Assembly (NCBI RefSeq): GCF_002799155.1
Contig: NZ_NERD01000002.1
Span: 2,480,001 to 2,544,000 of the forward strand
Origin: Stenotrophomonas maltophilia
GTDB lineage: Bacteria; Pseudomonadota; Gammaproteobacteria; Xanthomonadales; Xanthomonadaceae
Direction of reading: 5' to 3'
Length of the DNA stretch: 64,000 nucleotides
This document shows positions 50,555 through 59,139 of this stretch, piece by piece. The position numbers and the translations under genes are program-made. How positions within the stretch are numbered: position 1 is the first letter of the stretch; the number at the start of each line of letters is the position of its first letter. The notes under the pieces were generated by a model. The model was not told the origin of the DNA, made no database searches, and worked only from the letters and a program-made list of their open reading frames with translations.

Positions 50555-53203
50555 TTACAGGGTGCGCGGCACTTCGATACGCTCGAAGCACTCGATCTGG
50601 TCGCCCGGCTTGACGTCGTTGTAGGCCTTCACCGCGATACCGCATTCGGTACCGTTGCGGACTTCCTCGACGTTCTCCTTGAAGCGACGCAGCGATTCCA
50701 GCTCGCCCTCGAAGATCACCACGCTGTCGCGCAGCACGCGGATCGGCTTGTTGCGCTTGACCACGCCCTCGATGACCATCGAGCCGGCGACGGCGCCCAG
50801 CTTGGAGCTGCGGAAGACGTCGCGGACCTCGGCGATACCGATGATCTCTTCGCGGATCTCCACGCCCAGCAGACCGGAGGCCACCTGCTTCACCTGATCG
50901 ATCACGTCATAGATGATCGAGAAGTAACGCAGGTCGACGCCGTTGGATTCGATGATGCGACGGGCCGAAGCGTCCGCACGCACGTTGAAGCCGATGACGG
51001 TGGCCTTCGAAGCGGCGGCCGAGTTGGCATCCGATTCGGTGATGCCACCCACGCCGGAGTGGATCACGTTGATGCGGATGTCTTCGTTGGACAGCGCGAC
51101 CAGTGCCTGGCTCAGCGCCTGCACCGAACCCTGCACGTCGGCCTTGATGACCAGGTTGAGGACCTGCTGGCCCTCGCCCTTGCCCAGGGTCGCCATGATG
51201 TCTTCCATGCGGCTGCCAGCGGTGGCGACCAGGCGCGATTCACGACGCTTGGTCTCGCGCTGCTGGGCAACGTCCTTGGCCAGGCGCTCGTCCTCGACCA
51301 CCACGAAGTCGTCACCCGCTTCCGGCACGCCGGACAGGCCCAGGACCTGCACCGGGATGGACGGACCGGCGAACTCCGGCTGCTTGCCGGTCTCGTCGAA
51401 CAGCGCACGCACGCGGCCGTACTGGATGCCGCACACCAGGTAATCGCCCTTCTTCAGGCGGCCCTGCTGCACCAGCACGGTAGCAACCGGGCCACGACCC
51501 TTGTCCAGCGACGATTCGATCACCACGCCCGAGGCGCGGCCTTCATCGACGGCCTTCAGTTCCAGCAGTTCGGCCTGGATCGAGATGGCGTCCAGCAGGT
51601 CGTCGATGCCCAGGCCGGTCTTGGCCGAGATCTCCACCATCTGGGTGTCACCACCGAAGTCTTCAGACACGACCTGTTCGGACAGCAGCTCGTTCTTGAC
51701 CCGCATCGGGTCGGCGTCGGACTTGTCGATCTTGTTGATCGCCACGATCAGCGGCACACCCGCCGAACGGGCGTGCTGGATCGCTTCCTTGGTCTGCGGC
51801 ATGACGCCGTCATCGGCGGCCACGACCAGCACCACGATGTCGGTCAGCTTGGCACCACGCGCACGCATCGAGGTGAAGGCAGCATGGCCCGGGGTATCCA
51901 GGAAGCTGATCACGCCCTTCGGCGTATCCACGTGGTAGGCACCGATGTGCTGGGTGATGCCGCCGGCTTCGCCGGTGGCGACCTTGGTGCGGCGGATGTA
52001 ATCCAGCAGCGAGGTCTTGCCGTGGTCGACGTGACCCATGATGGTGACCACCGGCGGACGCTGGGTGGCTTCGCCCTGGTTTTCACCGGTCGAGGCCAGC
52101 AGCGCGTCTTCGGCGTCGTTGTCGTTGGCGCGGATCGCCTTGTGGCCGAGTTCCTCGGTCACCAGCGCGGCGGTGTCATGGTCGATGGACTGGGTGATGG
52201 TGGCCATCACGCCCATCTTGAACAGCGCCTTGACCACCTCGCCGCCCTTCAGCGCGAGCTTCTGCGCCAGGTCGGCCACGGTGATCGTGTCGCCGATCGC
52301 CACTTCACGCACCACCGGTGCCGTCGGACGCTCGAAGGCGTGCGGACCGGCGTTGCTACCACCACGCGACATGTCACGACGGCCGCCGGACTGGTTGCGG
52401 CCACCCGGGCGCCCACGGGAATTGCTGTTGTTGCTGTTGCCGCGACGCGCGCGGTCGGCAGCCGACAGGTGCATCTGGCCGGCAAAGCGATCGCCGGGAC
52501 CACGCTCATTGCGCGGCGCACTGCGGTTGTTGCGGTCGTCGTTGCGCGGCGGCGCCGGCGGTGCACCACGCGGCGCGGCCGGGGCGGCAGCCGGGGTACG
52601 CGGCGGGCGCGGCGCGGTTTCGTCAATAGGAGCGCGCCTGGGCTTGCTGGCAGCCAGCGCCTCGGCGGCCTTGGCGGCAGCCGCAGCTTCCTCGGCAGCC
52701 TTCTTCTCGGCCTCGGCGCGTTCCTTGGCGGCAACTTCCTCCTCACGGGCACGGACGATGGCTTCGTCGCGCAGACGATCCTTCTCGGCCAGGGCCTGCT
52801 GTTCGGCGAGGTTGCGGGCGCGCGACTCTTCCAGCTTGCGCAGGATGTCGGCGCGCTCTTCGTCCGGGGTCATGGCGCGAGCACCATCCTTGACGTAGGT
52901 ACGCTTCTGGCGCACCTCGACATTCACGGTCGTCTTGCTGCGACCGGAATTGACCGTCACTTCCTGCTGCTTCCGGCGGTTGAGCGTGATCTTCTTTGCA
53001 GACTGATCGGACTCTTCCGGGGCCTGCTCGGGCTTGCCGTGCGAACGACGAAGGAAGCCCAGGAGCTTAACCTTCTCGGAGCTGGTCACGACCTGGTCGG
53101 GACCGCTGAACTTCATGCCGGCACCGGCCAGCTGTTCCAGCAGTTTTTCGACCGGCGTGTTGACCAGTTCGGCAAGCTTGCGGATGGTGGTTTGCTGCGA
53201 CAT
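50555..53203 (-). CDS. infB: Translation initiation factor IF-2
   Basis: 882 aa. It has an N-terminal IF-2N domain ([23 protein letters not shown]), then about 200 residues of charged, Ala/Glu/Arg- and Asn/Arg/Gly-rich linker, and a GTPase domain with G1 [10 protein letters not shown]3 DTPGHAAF and G4 NKIDK. C-terminal domains III-IV end [21 protein letters not shown] sequence. It delivers fMet-tRNA to the 30S subunit. The gene lies 92 bp downstream of nusA. Confidence 0.98.
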   Translation of the reverse strand: MSQQTTIRKLAELVNTPVEKLLEQLAGAGMKFSGPDQVVTSSEKVKLLGFLRRSHGKPEQAPEESDQSAKKITLNRRKQQEVTVNSGRSKTTVNVEVRQKRTYVKDGARAMTPDEERADILRKLEESRARNLAEQQALAEKDRLRDEAIVRAREEEVAAKERAEAEKKAAEEAAAAAKAAEALAASKPRRAPIDETAPRPPRTPAAAPAAPRGAPPAPPRNDDRNNRSAPRNERGPGDRFAGQMHLSAADRARRGNSNNSNSRGRPGGRNQSGGRRDMSRGGSNAGPHAFERPTAPVVREVAIGDTITVADLAQKLALKGGEVVKALFKMGVMATITQSIDHDTAALVTEELGHKAIRANDNDAEDALLASTGENQGEATQRPPVVTIMGHVDHGKTSLLDYIRRTKVATGEAGGITQHIGAYHVDTPKGVISFLDTPGHAAFTSMRARGAKLTDIVVLVVAADDGVMPQTKEAIQHARSAGVPLIVAINKIDKSDADPMRVKNELLSEQVVSEDFGGDTQMVEISAKTGLGIDDLLDAISIQAELLELKAVDEGRASGVVIESSLDKGRGPVATVLVQQGRLKKGDYLVCGIQYGRVRALFDETGKQPEFAGPSIPVQVLGLSGVPEAGDDFVVVEDERLAKDVAQQRETKRRESRLVATAGSRMEDIMATLGKGEGQQVLNLVIKADVQGSVQALSQALVALSNEDIRINVIHSGVGGITESDANSAAASKATVIGFNVRADASARRIIESNGVDLRYFSIIYDVIDQVKQVASGLLGVEIREEIIGIAEVRDVFRSSKLGAVAGSMVIEGVVKRNKPIRVLRDSVVIFEGELESLRRFKENVEEVRNGTECGIAVKAYNDVKPGDQIECFERIEVPRTL

Positions 53204-53295
53204 TCGGATCCTATGATCTTGTGGGCGCCCCCCCGCATCTGGAGGTGGCGCGGATTCTACGCCCTGAGCGGCTCAGGGCCCTGTTCATTGCCGGC

Positions 53296-54807
53296 TCATT
53301 CGCCGCGTTCCAGTCGGGCGATCTCCTCGGCACGGGCAGCCAGGATCAGCGCAGCGGCGCGCGCCTGATCCAGCCCTTCGATGCCGAAGTCCATGACCTC
53401 GTCGGCGGCCAGGTCGGACAGGTCCTCGCTGGTACGCACGCCGTGGCCGGCCAGCGCATATGCGGTGGCTTCGTCCATGCCCTTCAGGGACAGCAGGTCC
53501 TGCGCCGGCTGGCCGTCTTCAAGGCCTTCCTCGACTGCCAGGGCCTCATTGAGCAGCGCATCGCGGGCACGAGCGCGCAACTCTTCGACGATGTCCTCGT
53601 CGAAACCTTCCACGGCCAGCAGTTCGCCGACCGGGACATAGGCGATTTCCTCGACGGTGCCGAAGCCTTCGCTGACCAGGATGCCGGCGATTTCCTCGTC
53701 CACTTCCAGCTTGTCCATGAACAGCTGGCGGGCCGAAGCCTGCTCGGCCTCCGACTTGGCGGTGACCTGGTCCTGGGTCATCACGTTGAGCTGCCAGCCG
53801 GTCAGGCGGCTGGCCAGGCGCACGTTCTGGCCGCCCTTGCCGATCGCCTGGGCCAGGCGGTCTTCAGCAACAGCCAGGTCCATCGAGTGCTTGTCTTCAT
53901 CGACGATGATCGACTGCACTTCGGCCGGCGCCATCGCGTTGATGACGAAGTTGGCCGGGTTGTCGTTCCACAGCACGATGTCCACGCGCTCGCCATTGAG
54001 CTCGTTGGACACGGCCTGCACGCGCGAACCGCGCATGCCGATGCAGGCACCGATCGGATCGGTACGCTGGTCGTGCGCCAGCACTGCGATCTTGGCGCGG
54101 TCGCCCGGATCGCGGGCACAGGCCTTGATTTCCACCAGGCCCTGGCCGACTTCCGGCACTTCCAGCTTGAACAGCTCGATCATGAATTCCGGGGCGGCGC
54201 GGCTGATGAACAGCTGCGGGCCACGCGGCTCCGAGCGCACTTCGGCCAGGTAGCCGCGCACGCGGTCACCGGCGCGCAGCACGTCACGCGGAATGCCCTT
54301 GTCCTTCGGAATGAAGCCTTCGGCGTTGCCACCGAGGTCGACATAGATGTTGCCGCGCTCGGCGCGCTTGACCACGCCGGTGATCAGCTCACCCACGCGA
54401 TCCTTCCACGCATCCACGACCTGCTGGCGCTCGGCTTCGCGCACGCGCTGGACGATGACCTGCTTGGCGGCCTGGGCAGCAATGCGGCCGAAGTCCGGGT
54501 TCTCGATCTGCTCTTCGATGTAGTCGCCGACGTCCACGCCTTCGGCTTCATCGACGGCGTCCATCAGGCGGATCTGGCGGTCCGGCGATTCCATGACAAC
54601 GTCATCGGCCACCACTTCCCAGCGGCGGAAGGTTTCGTAGCTGCCATCCTTATGGTCGATGACCACGCGGGTCAGCACTTCCTCGTCGGGATAGCGCTTC
54701 TTCGCTGCCGAGGCCAGGGCGGCCTCGATGGCATCGAAGATCACTTCACGCGGCACGCCCTTCTCGTTGGCGACCGCGTCGACTACCAGCAACAGTTCCT
54801 TGCTCAT
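53296..54807 (-). CDS. nusA: Transcription termination/antitermination factor NusA
   Basis: 503 aa. N-terminal RNAP-binding domain (MSKELLLVVDAVANEKGVPRE), S1 domain (GVVKRAERGNIYVDLGGNAEG), two KH domains (GACIGMRGSRVQAVSNEL and AQAIGKGGQNVRLASRL) and a C-terminal pair of acidic AR2-type repeats. Complete proteobacterial architecture. It modulates pausing and termination. ATG 54807 is 4 bp after the rimP stop. Confidence 0.98.
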   Translation of the reverse strand: MSKELLLVVDAVANEKGVPREVIFDAIEAALASAAKKRYPDEEVLTRVVIDHKDGSYETFRRWEVVADDVVMESPDRQIRLMDAVDEAEGVDVGDYIEEQIENPDFGRIAAQAAKQVIVQRVREAERQQVVDAWKDRVGELITGVVKRAERGNIYVDLGGNAEGFIPKDKGIPRDVLRAGDRVRGYLAEVRSEPRGPQLFISRAAPEFMIELFKLEVPEVGQGLVEIKACARDPGDRAKIAVLAHDQRTDPIGACIGMRGSRVQAVSNELNGERVDIVLWNDNPANFVINAMAPAEVQSIIVDEDKHSMDLAVAEDRLAQAIGKGGQNVRLASRLTGWQLNVMTQDQVTAKSEAEQASARQLFMDKLEVDEEIAGILVSEGFGTVEEIAYVPVGELLAVEGFDEDIVEELRARARDALLNEALAVEEGLEDGQPAQDLLSLKGMDEATAYALAGHGVRTSEDLSDLAADEVMDFGIEGLDQARAAALILAARAEEIARLERGE

Positions 54808-54811
54808 TGGC

Positions 54812-55402
54812 TCACTCCGCGCGCGGCTTCTTTGCCGCCGGCTCGTTGGAAGAAGAATTCGTGTTCGGCTTCGGACGCTTCGGTGCCGGACCGGTCGGCT
54901 TGCTCGGGGCCAGCCCCAGCGCCACCCAGTCGGGCATGATCCGTGCCTTGTCGATGTTGTCGGCCGACACGACCACTTCGGTCTTGTCGACGATGAAGGT
55001 GATGGTGCCCGCAACCTCGTCGGTCGCCTCGATACGGCCCTGCAGGCGACGACGATTGTCCTGCGGCAGCTTCAGCGTGACCTTGGCCGACTCACCCTGG
55101 TGGCGAGCGAACTGCTCCAGGTTGAACAGCGGCCGGTCCACGCCCGGCGAGGACACTTCCAGCGTGTAATTGCCGCTGATCGGGTCTTCGACGTCCAGCT
55201 GCGCCGACACTTCGCGGCTGACCCGCTCGCAGTCGTCGACATTGATGATGCGCTCGGGCTGTTCAGCCAGCGGCACGTCGATGTAAAGGCGCAGGGTCGC
55301 ACCGCCGGGGGCCGGCAGATACTCAACGCCCAGCAGCTCCAGGCCCAGCGACACAACGGTCGGGGCGAGCAGATTCGCGATGTCGGTTGCCTTGTCGCTC
55401 AC
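54812..55402 (-). CDS. rimP: Ribosome maturation factor RimP
   Basis: 196 aa, a little long because of a Pro/Lys/Asn-rich C-terminal tail ([19 protein letters not shown]). The RimP core has [16 protein letters not shown] and [31 protein letters not shown], in separate segments. It is needed for 30S maturation. It heads the protein-coding part of the rimP-nusA-infB locus, 366 bp after the tRNA-fMet gene. Confidence 0.96.
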   Translation of the reverse strand: MSDKATDIANLLAPTVVSLGLELLGVEYLPAPGGATLRLYIDVPLAEQPERIINVDDCERVSREVSAQLDVEDPISGNYTLEVSSPGVDRPLFNLEQFARHQGESAKVTLKLPQDNRRRLQGRIEATDEVAGTITFIVDKTEVVVSADNIDKARIMPDWVALGLAPSKPTGPAPKRPKPNTNSSSNEPAAKKPRAE

Positions 55403-55460
55403 AGCCTGCCTTGATCTCTTGGTTGGGTGCCGGCCTTGGCCGGCGTGAAAACATGACGCC

Positions 55461-55498
55461 CCGGAAACGACAAAGGGCCCGCTGGGCCCCTTTTCCGG
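55461..55498 (-). promoter_or_regulatory. Leader hairpin upstream of rimP
   Basis: Nested inverted repeats: GGGCCC-AGC-GGGCCC core (one bulge between it and AAA/TTT), flanked by CCGGAAA/TTTTCCGG. The minus strand reads TTTGTCGTTT afterwards, so it may act as a weak terminator. It lies 60-95 nt before rimP. Confidence 0.5.
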
Positions 55499-55654
55499 AA
55501 AGACTCCGGTGACTGGATTCCGGTTGCAACCTGCATTGCCTGCCGGTTGCGGCCCTCCTTCCGGGTCTGGACTCCCGCCGGGAGGCCACCTTCAGGGGTA
55601 TTGCTAGGCCGCTGATGATAGCGACTGCACCGCGCTGGTGCAAGGTGCGGGCCC

Positions 55655-55695
55655 GGGGTCAGATCCCTTTTCCACGGGAAAAGGGATCTGACCCC
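55655..55695. repeat. 41-bp palindrome in the rimP leader
   Basis: Perfect 19-bp arms (55655-55673 and 55677-55695) around ACG. Arm ends read GGGGTCAGATCCC and its complement. It lies between the tRNA-fMet terminator and rimP. Similar long GGTCAGA-type palindromes occur as dispersed repeats in Xanthomonadaceae as far as I recall, but I cannot confirm the family. Confidence 0.7.
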
Positions 55696-55721
55696 GATCA
55701 CGCAGAAACGACGCAGGCCCC

Positions 55722-55756
55722 AAAGAAAAACGCCCTCGAAGCAGAACTTCGAAGGC
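55722..55756 (-). terminator. Terminator downstream of tRNA-fMet copy 2
   Basis: GCCTTCGAAG and CTTCGAGGGC pair over 10 positions (one wobble) around TTCTG, then GTTTTTCTTT. It separates the tRNA genes from rimP. Confidence 0.8.
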
Positions 55757-55768
55757 GATCTCTTTACT

Positions 55769-55845
55769 TGGTAGCGGGGGCAGGATTTGAACCTGCGACC
55801 TTCGGGTTATGAGCCCGACGAGCTGCCAGACTGCTCCACCCCGCA
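55769..55845 (-). tRNA. Initiator tRNA-fMet, copy 2 (metY-like position)
   Basis: 77 nt with CCA and CAU anticodon (loop CTCATAA) on three G-C pairs (GGG/CCC). The first base T1 faces T72, so the 1:72 pair is missing as required for initiators. A11-U24 is present in the D-stem. It lies upstream of rimP-nusA-infB, the place of metY in E. coli. Confidence 0.95.
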
Positions 55846-55856
55846 TCAGAAGCGGA

Positions 55857-55885
55857 ATTATGAGCGATTGCTTCAGAACATGCAA
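55857..55885 (-). promoter_or_regulatory. Promoter of tRNA-fMet copy 2
   Basis: TTGCAT (55885-55880) and CATAAT (55862-55857) with 17-bp spacing on the minus strand. The start site would be a few bases before the tRNA. Confidence 0.7.
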
Positions 55886-55927
55886 GCCTTCCCTCATTCA
55901 TCAAACCGGTTGGCGCCGATCTGACGT

Positions 55928-56004
55928 TGGTAGCGGGGGCAGGATTTGAACCTGCGACCTTCGGGTTATGAGCCCGACGAGCTGCCAGACTGCTCCACCC
56001 CGCA
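55928..56004 (-). tRNA. Initiator tRNA-fMet, copy 1
   Basis: Sequence identical to copy 2 over all 77 nt, including T1/T72 mismatch, CAU anticodon and CCA. It has its own strong promoter, and no terminator separates it from copy 2. Confidence 0.95.
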
Positions 56005-56099
56005 CCGGAAGTGTTTGAACTGCTGCCCTGCTCTTTCGAGGACGGCTACCGCAACGATGTTCTGGCTGAACCGCTGCAGTGACAACTCAGGCTGCGCAT

Positions 56100-56128
56100 A
56101 TTACACGAATCGCGCAGCTTTGTGTCAA
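56100..56128 (-). promoter_or_regulatory. Strong promoter upstream of the tRNA-fMet genes
   Basis: TTGACA (56128-56123), a perfect -35, then 17 bp, then TGTAAT (56105-56100) on the minus strand. It begins 4 bp after the nuoN stop and lies about 95 bp before the tRNA 5' end, so a long 5' leader would be trimmed. Confidence 0.7.
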
Positions 56129-56131
56129 CTT

Positions 56132-57598
56132 TTATGCAAGATGCGCAAATGCCTGCTGGCACCAGACCATGATCGGGTTCCAGGCCAGGCCCAGCGCCAG
56201 CAGTGCCAGCGCGTTCACGCCCAGCACCAGGCCCAGCACGCGGTCGTTGCCGCGCGGCATGGCTTCGCCCACCGGCTCATCGAAGTACATGACCTTGATG
56301 ACGCGCAGGTAGTAGAAGCAACCCACCACGGCGCACAGCACGCCGAGGATGGCCAGCCACAGCAGGCCACCGTTGACGGCCGCGCCCAGCACCGCCAGCT
56401 TGGTCCAGAAGCCCAGGAACGGCGGGATGCCGGCCAACGACGCCATGATGCACAGCACCAGGCCGGCCATCCACGGGTTGCGGGCATTCAGGCCCTTGAA
56501 GTCTTCGATGTTCTCGGCTTCGAAGCCGGCACGCGACAGCGCGATGATCGCGCCGAAGGCGGCGGTGGACATGATGGCGTAGGCCAGTGCGTAGAACAGT
56601 GCGGCGGCATAGCCCTGCGAACCGCCGCCGGCGATGCCCATCAGCAGGAAGCCGATGTGCGAGACGGTGGAGAACGCGAGCATGCGCTTGAGGTTGCTCT
56701 GCGCGATGGCCATCAGGTTGCCGATGACCAGCGAGACCGCGGCCAGGCCGGCGATCAGCAGCTGCAGTTCGGTCGACAGCGGGCCAACGCCCATTTCCAG
56801 CAGGCGGTAGGCCATGCCGAAGGCGGCCAGCTTCGGTGCCGAGCTGATGAACAGTGCGATCGGTGCCGGGGCACCCTGGTACACGTCCGGCAGCCACATG
56901 TGGAACGGCGCGGCACCCAGCTTGAAGGCGACACCGGCGATCATGAACACCGCACCGGTGATCAGCAGTACGCGCTCTTCCGAGTGCGGAATGGCCTCGC
57001 GGATGACGTCCAGGTGCAGGCTGCCGGTAGCGCCGTAGATCAGCGACATGCCGTACAGCAGCAGGCCCGAGGCCAGCGAACCCAGCACGATGTACTTCAT
57101 CGCCGCTTCCGAGGCCAGGCCGTTTTCGCGGTTACTGGCGACCAGGGCGTAGGAGCACAGCGCCAGCAGCTCCAGGCCCAGGTAGACCATCAGCAGGCTG
57201 CCGGCCGAGACCAGGATCATCATGCCGGCGGTGCCGAACAGGATCAGCACCGGGATCTCGCCCTGGAACAGGTTGCGGTCACGCAGGTAGCGCCAGCCGT
57301 AGACCAGGGTCAGGCCGCTGAGCAGCACGATCCCGGTCTTCATCACGTCCGCGGCGGTATCGCGCACGAACATGCCATGGAAGACCTCCCCCTGCCCGCC
57401 CACGCCGGTGGCCAGCATGAACAGCACCACGGCCAGCGCAGCGAGCGAGAACAGGTGGGTGACGATCTTGTTCCGGTTGCTGACGAACAGGTCAAGGATC
57501 ATCAGGGCGAAGGCGCTGCCGATCAGCACCAGCTCGGGAGCGAGCGGTGGCAGGTCGGCGGCGGTCAATGGCAGCAGCGGCGAGGTGGTCATCATCAA
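56132..57598 (-). CDS. nuoN: NADH-quinone oxidoreductase subunit N
   Basis: 488 aa with about 14 transmembrane helices. An antiporter-like subunit of complex I: the key Lys-bearing helices carry KLGAAPFHMWLPDVYQGAP and LALCSYALVASNRENGLASEAAMKYIVLG, separate segments. It works with NuoM and NuoL in proton pumping. ATG 57598 with further Met codons close behind (MMMTTSP). Last gene of the nuo operon, 9 bp after nuoM. Confidence 0.97.
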   Translation of the reverse strand: MMMTTSPLLPLTAADLPPLAPELVLIGSAFALMILDLFVSNRNKIVTHLFSLAALAVVLFMLATGVGGQGEVFHGMFVRDTAADVMKTGIVLLSGLTLVYGWRYLRDRNLFQGEIPVLILFGTAGMMILVSAGSLLMVYLGLELLALCSYALVASNRENGLASEAAMKYIVLGSLASGLLLYGMSLIYGATGSLHLDVIREAIPHSEERVLLITGAVFMIAGVAFKLGAAPFHMWLPDVYQGAPAPIALFISSAPKLAAFGMAYRLLEMGVGPLSTELQLLIAGLAAVSLVIGNLMAIAQSNLKRMLAFSTVSHIGFLLMGIAGGGSQGYAAALFYALAYAIMSTAAFGAIIALSRAGFEAENIEDFKGLNARNPWMAGLVLCIMASLAGIPPFLGFWTKLAVLGAAVNGGLLWLAILGVLCAVVGCFYYLRVIKVMYFDEPVGEAMPRGNDRVLGLVLGVNALALLALGLAWNPIMVWCQQAFAHLA

Positions 57599-57607
57599 AT
57601 CCTGGAA

Positions 57608-59116
57608 TTACAGCAGCTTGCTGGATGCGATCTGCATCGCCAGCTTCGCGATCGAGGGCTCCATCAGGTCGGTCAGCGGCTTGGGATAGATGCCCAGGGC
57701 CAGCACGCCGATGGCGAACACGCCCAGCACCAGCCATTCGCGGCCGTTGATGTCCTTCAGTTCGGCAACATGGCTGTTGGCCACTTCACCGAAGAAGATG
57801 CGCTTGTACAGCCACAGGGTGTAGGCCGCGCCGATGATCAGGGTGGTGGCCGCGCCCAGCGCGATCCACGGATTACGCTGGAAGGCCGACAGGATGACCA
57901 TGAACTCGCCGACGAAACCGCTGGTACCCGGCAGGCCCGCATTGGCCATGAAGAACAGCATGGCGAAGGTGGCGAACCACGGCATCACGTTGACCACGCC
58001 GCCGTAATCGGCGATGCGGCGGCTGTGCATGCGGTCGTACAGCACGCCGACGCAGGAGAACATGGCGCCGGACACGAAGCCGTGCGAGATCATCTGCACC
58101 ATGGCACCCTGCAGGCCCAAGCGGGCGGCATCGGCGTTGCCGGCTTCACGCACCAGCCACAGGGCGATGAAGGTACCCAGGGTGACGAAACCCATGTGCG
58201 CGATCGACGAATAGGCGATCAGCTTCTTCATGTCGTCCTGCACCAGGGCGACCAGGCCGACGTAGATCACCGCGATCAGCGACAGCGCGATCACCAGCCA
58301 GGCCCATTCCTGCGATGCGTCCGGGACGATCGGCAGGTTGAAGCGCAGGAAGCCGTAGCCGCCGATCTTCAGCGCGATGGCGGCCAGGATCACCGAACCG
58401 GCGGTCGGCGCTTCCACGTGGGCGTCCGGCAGCCAGGTGTGGACCGGGAACATCGGCACCTTGACCGCGAAGGCGATCAGGAAGGCGAAGAAGATCCAGG
58501 TCTGTTCCTTGGCCGACAGCGGCAGCGCGTACAGGTCGGCCAGCTGGAAGCTGCCGCCCTTCATGTACAGGTAGATCAGCGCCACCAGCATCAGCACCGA
58601 GCCGAGGAAGGTGTACAGGAAGAACTTCAGCGCAGCGTAGATGCGGCGCGGGCCGCCCCAGACACCGATGATCAGGAACATCGGGATCAGCATCGCTTCG
58701 AAGAACACGTAGAACAGCATCGCGTCCGTCGCGGCGAAGATGCCGACGGTGACGCCTTCCAGGATCAGGAAGGCGGCCACGTACTGGTTCACGCGCTTGT
58801 CGATGGCACTCCAGGCACCGATCAGGGCAAGCACGCTGACCAGCGTGGTCAGCAGGATCAGCGCCACGGCAATGCCGTCCACGCCCAGGTTGTAGCCGAT
58901 CTTGTACGCCGGGATCCAGGCATGGGTCTCGACGAACTGCAGACCGTCGACGCCCGCGTTGTAGCCGCCCAGCAGCGAGAGGCTCGCCACGAAGGTCAGC
59001 ACCGCTACGCCCAGCGACGCCCAGCGGGCGGTCTGCGCATCACGGATCGCAAGGATCAGGGCACCACCGATGATCGGCAGCCAGATGAGGACACTGAGTA
59101 GAGGCCAGTTCGACAC
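57608..59116 (-). CDS. nuoM: NADH-quinone oxidoreductase subunit M
   Basis: 502 aa, about 14 helices. Hallmarks are FYVFFEAMLIPMFLIIGVWGG with the essential membrane Glu, KVPMFPVHTWLPDAHVEAPTAGS and LIAYSSIAHMGFVTLG. Antiporter-like proton channel subunit. The start at ATG 59116 gives MSNWPLLSVLIWLP. It is 23 bp after nuoL. Confidence 0.97.
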   Translation of the reverse strand: MSNWPLLSVLIWLPIIGGALILAIRDAQTARWASLGVAVLTFVASLSLLGGYNAGVDGLQFVETHAWIPAYKIGYNLGVDGIAVALILLTTLVSVLALIGAWSAIDKRVNQYVAAFLILEGVTVGIFAATDAMLFYVFFEAMLIPMFLIIGVWGGPRRIYAALKFFLYTFLGSVLMLVALIYLYMKGGSFQLADLYALPLSAKEQTWIFFAFLIAFAVKVPMFPVHTWLPDAHVEAPTAGSVILAAIALKIGGYGFLRFNLPIVPDASQEWAWLVIALSLIAVIYVGLVALVQDDMKKLIAYSSIAHMGFVTLGTFIALWLVREAGNADAARLGLQGAMVQMISHGFVSGAMFSCVGVLYDRMHSRRIADYGGVVNVMPWFATFAMLFFMANAGLPGTSGFVGEFMVILSAFQRNPWIALGAATTLIIGAAYTLWLYKRIFFGEVANSHVAELKDINGREWLVLGVFAIGVLALGIYPKPLTDLMEPSIAKLAMQIASSKLL

Positions 59117-59139
59117 GTCTTCTTATTCCGTACAGGTCA

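Noticed and set aside
55946..59101. Plus-strand open frame of about 1050 codons over the tRNA and nuoN/nuoM region
   Set aside because: Antisense shadow of nuoN, nuoM and a tRNA; extreme His/Gln content and no start signal.
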